A stretch of 64,000 nt of DNA from Alphaproteobacteria bacterium (GTDB lineage Bacteria; Pseudomonadota; Alphaproteobacteria; Caulobacterales; Parvularculaceae). The stretch covers positions 1 through 64,000 of the forward strand of contig JAUIEG010000001.1 of the NCBI GenBank assembly GCA_030428745.1, written 5' to 3'. The notes beneath the pieces were generated by a model, which did no database searches, had not been told where the DNA came from, and worked only from the letters and a program-made list of their open reading frames with translations. The position numbers and the translations under genes are program-made. Position 1 is the stretch's first letter, and every line of letters begins with the position of its first letter. Of this stretch, positions 17,484 to 25,182 are shown piece after piece.

Positions 17484-17828
17484 TCAGTTTTGCGGATTCC
17501 AGAGAATGGCGAGCACGCGCTCGTCCTCCTGTCCGGCGGCGCGGGCGAGGTTCGCGAAAACGCGTTTCTCGCCAATGGCCGGATGAGCGAAGGTGAGCGA
17601 GACATAAGGTTTGCCGGAATTTTTCCCGACGCGATTCCAGCCGCCGCCGATCTCGTTGCCCCTACGTCCGCTTGAATTGGCGGCGTAGATGCGGAAATCG
17701 GGCTGGCGCTCGTTGTCCTTCGCCTCATTAGGAACGATGGTGATCTTGGTGTTCAAGGTCATCATCGCCAACGTGCCTTCAAAGCCGCCATTCTCGCGCT
17801 TCGTTACGGTTCCAAGTGATTGAGCCAT
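17484..17828 (-). CDS. DUF736 family protein
   Basis: 114 aa small soluble protein of the DUF736 family, common on alphaproteobacterial plasmids and integrative elements. Recognised from MAQSLGTVTKRENGGFEGTL, PDFRIYAANSSGRRGNEIGGGW and SGKPYVSLTFAHPAI. GGAGA precedes the ATG. Function is not known; it keeps company with ParB-like and ArdC genes here, as it often does. Confidence 0.92.
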   Translation of the reverse strand: MAQSLGTVTKRENGGFEGTLAMMTLNTKITIVPNEAKDNERQPDFRIYAANSSGRRGNEIGGGWNRVGKNSGKPYVSLTFAHPAIGEKRVFANLARAAGQEDERVLAILWNPQN

Positions 17829-18250
17829 CTTTTCGTCTCCTTATCGCTTGGCCGGAGAACCATTCCCCGGCCTGACGCGAAACGATGAGAACGGCGCGCC
17901 GGGCCGCCTGAATCCGTGAGGGCCGAAGCCCAGCGGAGGACCGGCGGGGGCGGATTTTTTGTTTCGCGATGAATGGCGTCGGACAATTGTCCGACCCAGA
18001 GGAAAAAATCCGGCAACGCCGGTTTCGGGCGGGCCGGTCGTCGTTCAGTTTCGCTTGGATAAAGGCCGGGAATGGTTGTCGTCGCTCAAGCGAAATCGAG
18101 AGAGACGAATGGCGTTCTGAGCGCCGGAACTGAAACACGCGAATTAAATGCGGCGCTGATTGAAGGCGTGATTTTGATATTCTGAATATCACGGCCATAG
18201 GTTCTAAAATGACGAGGCGAAGCGCGAAATGCGCTCCGCCCCGTGATTAT
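17829..18250. other. leader region upstream of DUF736 gene
   Basis: 422 bases without a supported gene, between the DUF736 start and the ParB-like stop (both minus strand). Besides the perfect palindrome at 17978-17995 I see GC-rich stretches that give long but unconvincing frames. It should contain the DUF736 promoter. Confidence 0.45.
17978..17995. promoter_or_regulatory. perfect 18-bp palindrome
   Basis: GTCGGACAATTGTCCGAC is its own reverse complement over all 18 bases. It lies 150 bp upstream of the DUF736 gene and 256 bp after the ParB-like gene: a candidate operator or partition (parS-like) site. It is unlike the usual chromosomal parS. Confidence 0.55.
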
Positions 18251-19945
18251 CTACTCCGCAAAAAGCGGCGCGATTTTCTCGGCGCGTTTGACTGCGCCGG
18301 GTTTTCCGGCGTCGCCATAGGACAGCGCCGGAAACTGCAGCCAGCGCGGGCGCCAGTTCGGCGTTTTTTCGCGCCCGTTCCGGCCGTCGAGGCAGTCGCG
18401 AATGATCGCTTTCTGGGCTTTCGCAGCAGCGTCGCGGTTCGCCTTTGCAACGCTGTCGCCCGCAATGTCGGCGAGCATGGCGTTGGTCATGTTTTTGTCG
18501 CGCAAAAGCTCGAAAAACGCGTCATCCGGCGTCATCCAGTCGGCGATATCGATAGGCACAAAGCGCGCGAGACAGTCCACCGCCTCATGACCGGCTGCGA
18601 TGATTTCCGCCGTGACGAAAGTCAGAATACGGGCGATGTCTGCGTCCGAAAGCGTCATCATTTTCGCGAAAATCGACGCCAGATGCCAGCCGTCTTCATT
18701 GCCGCCGGTGATAGAGGGCGGCTCGTCAAGATCGAGCAATTTGCCGATTTCGGCGCGCTCTTTCTCAAATGCTTTTTGCCCTTTCGACGCCGCAACGCTC
18801 GCCGCCGTTTCCTCTTTCCGCGTCGCCTGTCTGTCGGGCTGGCAGCGAATATTCGGCGCGCCTGAGATCAGATGCGCCGCCAGCAAACGCAGCGCAATGC
18901 GAGAGTGTTTCAAGAGCACGGCGCGCGCGGCGGCGTGGCGGTGAAGATCTACATAATTCTCCAAGGGCGCTGAGCATTCGGGCCGTTCGGCGCGCGCTTT
19001 TTCTTTCGCCGCGTGGGTTTTCCGCCGGGGCGCGTAGCCCTTGATGAACGCCACTTCGCCGGAATGGCGCACTTCGACGAACACTTCCCCGCCTTGCTTT
19101 TTGGCGAGTTGATCGTACTCCCATGAATGGAAAAACTCTCCGCGCGGCAGGACCGTCACCTTGGTCCAACCGCTTGAAATCAGCTTCTCGCGCTGGGCTT
19201 CAATCGCCGCTTCCTGACGCGCCCAGAACTTCTCGGCGTCAGCGAAAACCGAACGCTCGCCGAACAAATCCTCGAAGATGTCGCCGTCATAATCGTCAAG
19301 AGAAAACAGCGCGGCGCCGGTTTCGATCTCGCCGCCGCCCAAGAGCCAGCGCTTTAACGCAGACCCGCGCGGCGCGCGCATGTCCGCCGATTTGAACATT
19401 TCGAACCATTCGCGCTGTTTCGATTCGCTGGCGAGGGTGAGCGCGGTGATGCTGGCCCCATCGATGTCGTCTTGGGCGTAGGCCTTGCGGATGCCGGGAA
19501 TGAGGCTCGCCAAGGCGAGGCGGCGCTTCACGGTGAGTTCCGTCACCCCGAATATGCGGGCGATTTCTTCAACGCTCTTGCCTTTGTCGTTCAATTTTTT
19601 GAACGCCTCGAATTCCTGCATTTCGTCGGGTTCGAGCCGCGCGGTGTTTTCAAGAATCGAGGCCTCCACGGCGGCGGCGTCATCGCCTTCGGCAAGCACC
19701 CGGCAGGGCAGATCACGCGCCTCGCCGGTCTCGATTGCGATTGCTTTCGAGGCCAGAAATCGCCGCCGTCCCGCGACGATTTCGAAATGGTTTTCTTTGC
19801 CGTTTGGACGCACGAGCAGCGGCACCAATACGCCGCGTTCGCGGATCGACGGCAATATATCGTCGAGATATGGCTTTTTGCGCGACGCCCTCATATTGAG
19901 CGCCGAAACCTCCAATCGGTCGAGCGGGATTGTTTGCAGTTCCAT
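18251..19945 (-). CDS. ParB/RepB/Spo0J-family nuclease-domain protein
   Basis: 564 aa. The N-terminal ParB domain is clear: IPLDRLEVSALNMRAS, GVLVPLLVRPNG, FEIVAGRRRFLASKAI and ENTARLEPDEMQEFEAF, followed by a helix-turn-helix (SVEEIARIFGVTELTVKRRLALA). The long C-terminus is a variable region found in mobile-element ParB-like proteins. No ParA partner lies next to it, so it may be a regulator or nuclease-like protein rather than a classic partition protein. AGGAGA precedes the start; two more genes follow upstream on the same strand. Confidence 0.9.
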   Translation of the reverse strand: MELQTIPLDRLEVSALNMRASRKKPYLDDILPSIRERGVLVPLLVRPNGKENHFEIVAGRRRFLASKAIAIETGEARDLPCRVLAEGDDAAAVEASILENTARLEPDEMQEFEAFKKLNDKGKSVEEIARIFGVTELTVKRRLALASLIPGIRKAYAQDDIDGASITALTLASESKQREWFEMFKSADMRAPRGSALKRWLLGGGEIETGAALFSLDDYDGDIFEDLFGERSVFADAEKFWARQEAAIEAQREKLISSGWTKVTVLPRGEFFHSWEYDQLAKKQGGEVFVEVRHSGEVAFIKGYAPRRKTHAAKEKARAERPECSAPLENYVDLHRHAAARAVLLKHSRIALRLLAAHLISGAPNIRCQPDRQATRKEETAASVAASKGQKAFEKERAEIGKLLDLDEPPSITGGNEDGWHLASIFAKMMTLSDADIARILTFVTAEIIAAGHEAVDCLARFVPIDIADWMTPDDAFFELLRDKNMTNAMLADIAGDSVAKANRDAAAKAQKAIIRDCLDGRNGREKTPNWRPRWLQFPALSYGDAGKPGAVKRAEKIAPLFAE

Positions 19946-19948
19946 CCT

Positions 19949-20212
19949 TCATTCTCCTGTTGCTGATGGTTTGGATTGAGACGGCGCCATTTGGTCGAGA
20001 CGGCGCAATTCATCGACAAGGTCGATCTGGCGGCGGGATTCCAAGTCAAAGAGTCCCATGTCGCAGCTTTTTTGCGCGGCGCGCGGCGCCATGGGCGCCG
20101 CCGCCAATACGCTAAGCCGGTCGCGCAAAGTGATCGGCGCGACGCCGCGCATTAGCGTTTGCGACCCCGCGTCCGTTTCCTCGGCTTCCGGCTTTTCGCT
20201 ATGCGCGCTCAT
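19949..20212 (-). CDS. small hypothetical protein between ArdC and ParB-like genes
   Basis: 87 aa, unrecognised. Its ATG overlaps the ArdC stop (ATGA) and its stop is 3 bp before the ParB-like ATG, so the three genes are one operon. It is soluble, with an acidic N-terminus and an Arg/Asp-rich helical end (ESRRQIDLVDELRRLDQ). Confidence 0.75.
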   Translation of the reverse strand: MSAHSEKPEAEETDAGSQTLMRGVAPITLRDRLSVLAAAPMAPRAAQKSCDMGLFDLESRRQIDLVDELRRLDQMAPSQSKPSATGE

Positions 20213-21234
20213 GCTGCGCGCTTCATCGCAGAGGCGTCAGTGTCCGGCGCCGGATTTTCAAAGGCCAGAATAAAATCCGCCGCTTTGGAGGCGAGCGACG
20301 CCGCGTTGAAAATCGCGCGGTTGTCCTCTTTCAGAACCTCAAGCCATGCGCCCAGATAATCCGCATGGCGCACAGTCGGCGCGATGGAAAGCGAGGCGCA
20401 GACGAAGGCCGAGCTAAGTTCGGCGACCAGTTCCTCGCGGGCGTAAGCGTGGCTTCCGTAGCGGCCCTTGAATTCGCGACCCAAACGCGAGGCGTGGCCG
20501 GTCCAGTGTCCAAGCTCGTGAAAGCAAGTGCGGTAATAATTGATCTGTTCGTAAAAAGCGGGTTGCGGCGGGACGCGGATGAAATCCTGTGACGGCACAT
20601 AAAACGCCTTGTCGCCGCCGATCCGGAAATCGGCGCCGGTCGCATTGATGAGGTTTTCCGCGCGCGGGATCGCATCGCATTCCGGCAGGGGCTTGGCGTC
20701 CGCCGTCAGTTCCGGCGGCAGGCCTTCGCATTGCGCGGCGTTAAAGACGGTGTAGCGTTTGAGGAATGGCACGAAAGCGGCGTCGCCGCCCTCTTTTTCG
20801 ACTCTAGCCTGCTCGTCTTTCGGGATAAATTTGTCGGCGTAAACGACCATTGAGCCGCGCTCGCCCTTCATCACCGAACCGCCCAAGGTTTTCGCCTGCA
20901 GATAAGTCAGCCATGTCTGGCCGGAAAAGCCGTTTTCGATGGCGGCGCCCCAGAGAAGAAGAATGTTGATCCCGGAATAGGCGCGGCCTGTCTGTGCATT
21001 CTTCGGCAAGCCTGCGGCAATCGTCGCGGCTTCACCTCTTGCGGCCCAAGGCTGCGCCCATGGAAAGCGTCCGGCTTCCAGTTCCTTCACGATCTTCGTT
21101 GTGACTTCGGTATAAAGATCGGCGCCCGGCTTTCTCTTGCCGGAACGCCCGCGCGGCTTCGCGCCCGTGTTCGTCGCGTTCTTTCGCTGGACGGCGCGGC
21201 TGGGCGCGTCGGTTGCGGTTTCAAGTGATGTCAT
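20209..21234 (-). CDS. ardC: ArdC-family antirestriction protein
   Basis: 341 aa; protects incoming single-stranded DNA from host restriction. The N-terminal ssDNA-binding domain shows PWAQPWA...AYSGINILLLWGA, and the C-terminal zinc-metallopeptidase-like domain shows the HExxH site in CFHELGHWTGHASRL with a downstream Glu (ELVAELSSAF). I start at ATG 21234; a frame runs upstream to 21480 but is low-complexity and lacks a site. First gene of the ardC-87aa-parB operon. Confidence 0.92.
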   Translation of the reverse strand: MTSLETATDAPSRAVQRKNATNTGAKPRGRSGKRKPGADLYTEVTTKIVKELEAGRFPWAQPWAARGEAATIAAGLPKNAQTGRAYSGINILLLWGAAIENGFSGQTWLTYLQAKTLGGSVMKGERGSMVVYADKFIPKDEQARVEKEGGDAAFVPFLKRYTVFNAAQCEGLPPELTADAKPLPECDAIPRAENLINATGADFRIGGDKAFYVPSQDFIRVPPQPAFYEQINYYRTCFHELGHWTGHASRLGREFKGRYGSHAYAREELVAELSSAFVCASLSIAPTVRHADYLGAWLEVLKEDNRAIFNAASLASKAADFILAFENPAPDTDASAMKRAA

Positions 21235-21583
21235 GGCTGCTCGCTCCTTGCCTTTCCGCCCGCAAATTCCCCCGGGACGGCGGGGGCGGCGGAAACGGGG
21301 CGAGCATGAGCGCCGGGCATCGGAGGCCGGGGCGCAACTGGTTTGGTAGGATGAGAAAAGCAATCGAGACGGATAATGTGCCAAAGCGGTTGCGGCGCGG
21401 CCGCCCGGCGCTATTCGCCCCGTCTTCCGTTCCGCCGCCCCCGCTGTCCCGAGGGGAATGACCAACAAGCCGCGGGGCAAAGCCCTGCGCCCTTATCCCG
21501 CGCGCAGCGCGGGCCTGCGGCAGGGATCGTCACCGGCACGGCGAAGACGACGAATTCACCTTTTGAATTTGTCGGCTTCGGGC

Positions 21584-21605
21584 CGCCAATCACGCGTGAT
21601 TGGCG
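21584..21605. promoter_or_regulatory. perfect 22-bp palindrome
   Basis: Half-site CGCCAATCACG followed directly by its exact reverse complement, 11+11 bp with no spacer. It is 350 bp upstream of the ardC start and has no gene on it; candidate operator or replication/partition site of the element. Confidence 0.5.
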
Positions 21606-21835
21606 CGCCTAGAGCCCGGCGCCGCAAAGCGGCGGCCGCCTGAACACTTAGAATGCCCACGAAACCCGACGCCCCCGGCGTTCAGTTCACATATTTTCCG
21701 AAGATCAGCTCGGACAGATGGGTCTGTAGCGTAAGCGCGAGTGCCCCCCCATACGAAAACAGGCGCCTGCGCCTTCCCGTCGCTTGCGTGACAATCCCGG
21801 CAACCCTAGTCGCTGAATATGTCAATTTCTCAAAA

Positions 21836-21858
21836 TTTGCGGCGATGAACGCCGTAAT
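21836..21858. promoter_or_regulatory. abiE operator-like inverted repeat IR1 (imperfect)
   Basis: 23-nt imperfect repeat: left arm TTTGCGGCGAT is identical to that of IR2, the right arm AACGCCGTAAT has three changes. It lies 74 bp upstream of IR2 and about 95 bp before abiEi, with AT-rich promoter-like sequence between the two copies. Confidence 0.65.
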
Positions 21859-21909
21859 TTCAGTACTTGTTAAACTCGTCGATATTTCATATATTTGAAA
21901 TTGTAGTAT

Positions 21910-21932
21910 TTTGCGGCGATCATCGCCGCAAA
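21910..21932. promoter_or_regulatory. abiE operator-like inverted repeat IR2 (perfect)
   Basis: TTTGCGGCGAT, one C, then the exact reverse complement, 23 nt, ending 19 bp before the abiEi start. AbiEi antitoxins are known to repress their operon by binding two inverted repeats in the promoter, and this pair fits that pattern. Confidence 0.75.
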
Positions 21933-21951
21933 TAGACGAAAAGGCGCACAG

Positions 21952-22797
21952 ATGCCCCTCAACGCCGAACAGCGCACGCGACTGCGGGAAGACGCGCCTT
22001 TCGGGCTGTTCGTGACGAAGGAATGGCTGTCGGGCAAGGGCTACGCCCGGCACAGCATCGATAATCTGGTCAAATCCGGTCAGCTGATCTCGCTACGGCC
22101 GGGGATCTATATCCGGCCCGATACACAGCTTGGCTGGGAGGGCGTTGTCTGTTCCCTGCAGCGCATGGGCGGCGACCTTTCGGTCGGCGGGCTGACGGCG
22201 CTCGAACTTCATGGCCTTGGCCACTATCTCGTCCTGTCGGGAAAGCGGCGCGTCGTCCTTTTCGGCGCCGATCCCCTGCCCGCCTGGATCAATCATCTCG
22301 TCAAGGACGTCACGTTCGAGAAACGCAGTGAGGCGCGTCTCTTTGCGGCGAGCCCATACGCCGAGAATGATGATGATCGCGAAGACGCGCAGGAGCGGCG
22401 CCGGCGCAAAAGAAGCGATCCCGCCATGGCGGGACTCACCACCCTGCAAATCGCGGAGCATTTGCCGCCGCTGTCTTTGTCGACGCCGGAGCGCGCAATC
22501 CTCGAAGTGCTGTTCGACGTGCCCAACCGCGTATCATTCGAACATGCCGATCAGCTCATGCAGGGGCTTGCGACCCTGTCGCCGCGCCGGCTGGAAACCG
22601 TTCTTAACCTATGCGTCAATATCCGGGTGAAACGGCTTTTCTTCTGGCTCGCCGACCGCCATCAATTCCAGTGGCGCGCGTATCTTGATCCGAATGATTT
22701 CGACCTCGGCCGAGGCAATCGCGTGATCGCCAAGCCCGGCCGCCTCGATCCGACTTACGCCATCACTGTCCCTGAGAGTTTCGCAGATGACACTTAA
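21952..22797 (+). CDS. abiEi: AbiEi-type antitoxin, type IV toxin-antitoxin
   Basis: 281 aa. The N-terminal winged helix (PFGLFVTKEWLSGKGYARHSID, then GQLISLRPGIYIRP) binds the operator; the C-terminal domain neutralises the toxin. VGGLTALELHGLGHYL is typical of the family. Its 3' end overlaps abiEii by 11 bases. AbiE systems abort phage infection and can stabilise mobile elements. Two operator-like repeats lie upstream. Confidence 0.9.
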   Translation: MPLNAEQRTRLREDAPFGLFVTKEWLSGKGYARHSIDNLVKSGQLISLRPGIYIRPDTQLGWEGVVCSLQRMGGDLSVGGLTALELHGLGHYLVLSGKRRVVLFGADPLPAWINHLVKDVTFEKRSEARLFAASPYAENDDDREDAQERRRRKRSDPAMAGLTTLQIAEHLPPLSLSTPERAILEVLFDVPNRVSFEHADQLMQGLATLSPRRLETVLNLCVNIRVKRLFFWLADRHQFQWRAYLDPNDFDLGRGNRVIAKPGRLDPTYAITVPESFADDT

Positions 22798-23728
22798 GCG
22801 TCAGGCCTTCGAAGAGCAGGTTCGCCTTCTTGTGCGCGTGCTTCCCTATGTAGCGAGAGAGACTGATTTCGCGCTTAAAGGCGGCACGGCGATCAATTTC
22901 TTTCTTCGCGACATGCCGCGCCTGTCGGTTGATATTGATCTTGCTTATCTGCCGCTGGAGCCGAGGGAGACGGCGCTGCCGAAGATCAGTGCGGCGCTTC
23001 TCCGCATCGGCGAACAGCTTGTGGCGAGTTCTCCCGCCATCGCCACCATCGATCCGCCGGCCGTGCGGGAGAACGAGCTGCGGCTCCTCATCAGGGACGG
23101 CCGGACCCAGGTGAAACTTGAACTGTCCCCGGTTCTGCGCGGGACCGTATTCCCGCCGGAAAGGCGGATTATTGCTCCCGCTGTCGAAAGCGCGTTCGGC
23201 TATGTTGAGGTGCAGGTCCTGTCGCATGCGGACCTTTACGCCGGAAAGATTTGCGCCGCGCTCGACCGCCAGCATCCGCGTGACCTGTTCGACATTAAAA
23301 TCCTCTACGAAAACGAAGGGCTCACAGACGATCTGTCCCGCGCCTTCCTCGTCTACGCCGCCTGTTCCAACCGCCCCATTCATGAATTGCTGGCGCCAAA
23401 CGAAAAGGATATCGGCGAGGACTTCGTCCGGGAGTTCGCCGGCATGACTGCCGAACCGATCAATATCGATGCACTTCTATCCGCGCGAATACGGCTAATC
23501 GGCGACATTCAGGCGCGGCTCAATGGAAACGCCGCCGAATTCCTCATGACGCTGCAAGCGGCCGAGCCTGACTTCACGCTCATCGGCTTGCCGCACGCCG
23601 CGGAGCTACCGGCGATTAAATGGAAACTTTTGAACCTCAAAAAATTGATGATCGACAATCCGGACAAGCATCGCGCGCAAAGCGAACTTCTCAACAAACT
23701 GCTGAGCCAATCGAAGATCAATCAGTAA
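22787..23728 (+). CDS. abiEii: AbiEii-type nucleotidyltransferase toxin
   Basis: 313 aa member of the AbiEii/nucleotidyltransferase toxin family. It has the substrate/nucleotide motif FALKGGTAINFFLRD and the catalytic RLSVDIDLAYL (Ser-Val-Asp-Ile-Asp), followed by the helical ...HADLYAGKICAALDRQHPRDLFDI segment conserved in these toxins. Relatives transfer nucleotides to tRNA and stop growth. The gene is translationally coupled to abiEi and converges on the CDF gene with an 11-bp overlap of coding ends. Confidence 0.9.
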   Translation: MTLKRQAFEEQVRLLVRVLPYVARETDFALKGGTAINFFLRDMPRLSVDIDLAYLPLEPRETALPKISAALLRIGEQLVASSPAIATIDPPAVRENELRLLIRDGRTQVKLELSPVLRGTVFPPERRIIAPAVESAFGYVEVQVLSHADLYAGKICAALDRQHPRDLFDIKILYENEGLTDDLSRAFLVYAACSNRPIHELLAPNEKDIGEDFVREFAGMTAEPINIDALLSARIRLIGDIQARLNGNAAEFLMTLQAAEPDFTLIGLPHAAELPAIKWKLLNLKKLMIDNPDKHRAQSELLNKLLSQSKINQ

Positions 23729-24623
23729 AATTCGCAGCAATGCCGTCAACGCCATCGCTTATTATCTCCACGGTCGCATGATCGACGCTGAAATTTTCTC
23801 GCAAATAGTCTTTAATTTTCCGCCGCACGCTGTTCATATCCGTATCGCCCACCGTCACGACTTCCATCGTGATCATCGGACGCTCCTCGGTGATGGACCA
23901 CACATGGATATGGTCAACGCGCGCGACGCCTGAAATTTCGCGGGTCAACGCCGCGGCGATTTCGCGCCGATCGAGATGTTCAGGCGCGCCTTCGAGCAGG
24001 ATATGCGCGCTTTCCTTTACGACCCGCCACGCGGCGCGCAGGATAATGATAGCGACGAACACCGAAAGCAGCGGGTCCGCCGGTGTCCAGCCTGTCGTCA
24101 TGATGACGATCGACGCAACGATCGCGCCGACCGATCCCAAAAGATCACCCATGACGTGAAGCGCCGCCGCCCGGACATTCAAATTACCCCTCTCTCCGCG
24201 AGACAAAATCCAGAATGCCAATAAATTGACGGCGAGGCCCGCAACCGCCACCCAGAACATCAGTCCGCCGAGAATCTCCCCGGGCTCTCGAAGCCGATTG
24301 TAAGCTTCCCAGCAAATCCACGCCGCAATTAGAAATAAGGCGAGTCCGTTGACGAAAGCCGCAAGAACCGAAAACCGGTCGAAGCCGTAGCTTCGCTTCC
24401 AGGTGGCGGGTTTGCGGGCGATGCGTAACGCGAACCAAGCAAGAGCCAATGACGCAAAATCGGTGAGCATGTGGCCGGCGTCAGCGAGCAATGCAAGCGA
24501 GCCGGAAATTAGTCCGCCGGCGGCTTCCGCAAGCATGAATCCGCCAGTCAAAACGACGGCTAGCGCAAGCTTGCCCTCGTTCCCGCCTCCCGCGACATGC
24601 GAATGATTATGGCTTTGACTCAT
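23718..24623 (-). CDS. czcD: cation diffusion facilitator, CzcD-like Zn/Cd/Co exporter
   Basis: 301 aa inner-membrane antiporter moving Zn2+, Cd2+ or Co2+ out to the periplasm. The N-terminus is His-rich (MSQSHNHSHVAGG), followed by six membrane helices with the metal site HMLTDFASLA in TM2 and a second HxxxD in TM5 (HVMGDLLGS). The cytosolic C-terminal domain carries DHIHVWSITEERP. I use ATG 24623, behind GAAGG, rather than GTG 24638. It begins the metal island and follows the czc-like operon on the same strand. Confidence 0.92.
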   Translation of the reverse strand: MSQSHNHSHVAGGGNEGKLALAVVLTGGFMLAEAAGGLISGSLALLADAGHMLTDFASLALAWFALRIARKPATWKRSYGFDRFSVLAAFVNGLALFLIAAWICWEAYNRLREPGEILGGLMFWVAVAGLAVNLLAFWILSRGERGNLNVRAAALHVMGDLLGSVGAIVASIVIMTTGWTPADPLLSVFVAIIILRAAWRVVKESAHILLEGAPEHLDRREIAAALTREISGVARVDHIHVWSITEERPMITMEVVTVGDTDMNSVRRKIKDYLRENFSVDHATVEIISDGVDGIAANFTD

Positions 24624-24724
24624 CGAAGATGCCTTCACCGGGTAAATTAGAAATCCTGCAGCGCGGCCAGTTGTTCCGTCACGATACTACCATGAACACC
24701 GAATGGAACTGAATGTTGCAAGTA

Positions 24725-24759
24725 GAGCCGCCGGGTTAGGGGGACGAACCCGGCGGCTC
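24725..24759 (-). terminator. strong GC hairpin after the czc/P-II operon
   Basis: Perfect 13-bp stem: GAGCCGCCGGGTT (24725-24737), nine-base loop, AACCCGGCGGCTC (24747-24759). It lies between the P-II-like stop and the CDF start. No long T-run follows, so it may terminate weakly or protect mRNA ends. Confidence 0.6.
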
Positions 24760-24860
24760 CTCTGGTTACGCCGGACGACTACGCGCGCAGGAAGTTAGCG
24801 CTATCGCCCGCTCGCAATTCGAAGTGACACGGACGAACTGCGAGACCAGATACAAGTGAC

Positions 24861-25169
24861 TTAGATAGGAATGGCGGCCGTGATCTTGCTCACATAAATG
24901 AAGCCCGATTCCTCCATATCGGTATTACCGTGAGCGCGTATCAGATCGGCGGCTTCGGAGAGCCGGTCGTCTTCGCAGACAAGCTCCAGCTTCACTTCCG
25001 TGATTACGCGGTCGCCAAGCTCGGTTGAATATTGCTGCTCTTTTTCGTCAAGCGCCTTGACCATGCCCTTGACATCGACGGCCGTCATGTTGGCGAAACC
25101 GGCTTTGCGTAAGGCGCGAACGACGCTCGCCGCCCGGCTGCGATGAATGAACGCCTTGATCTCAATCAT
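24861..25169 (-). CDS. P-II-like (GlnB-fold) protein of the metal efflux operon
   Basis: 102 aa. The start MIEIKAFIHRSRAASVVRALRKAGF is the beta1-alpha1 of a P-II protein, and TEVKLELVCEDDRLSEAADLIRA matches the second repeat. The T-loop is short and its usual uridylylation tyrosine context is absent; the ATP-binding B-loop TGxxGDG is replaced by HGNTDMEESGF. It is therefore probably a metal- or anion-sensing relative rather than a nitrogen regulator. It follows czcA by 13 bp in the same operon. GGAGG precedes ATG 25169. Confidence 0.8.
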   Translation of the reverse strand: MIEIKAFIHRSRAASVVRALRKAGFANMTAVDVKGMVKALDEKEQQYSTELGDRVITEVKLELVCEDDRLSEAADLIRAHGNTDMEESGFIYVSKITAAIPI

Positions 25170-25182
25170 GATGCGCCTCCTT

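Larger units (their letters stand above)
21235..21951. other. 717-bp regulatory gap between ardC and abiE operons
   Basis: No supported gene. It holds the promoters of the divergent ardC and abiE operons, a perfect 22-bp palindrome (21584-21605) and two abiE operator-like repeats. The first ~400 bases are very GC-rich, the last ~150 AT-rich. Confidence 0.6.

Noticed and set aside
17804..18198. Frames in the DUF736 leader
   Set aside because: Low-complexity Arg/Pro/Ser products across a perfect palindrome; no start site.
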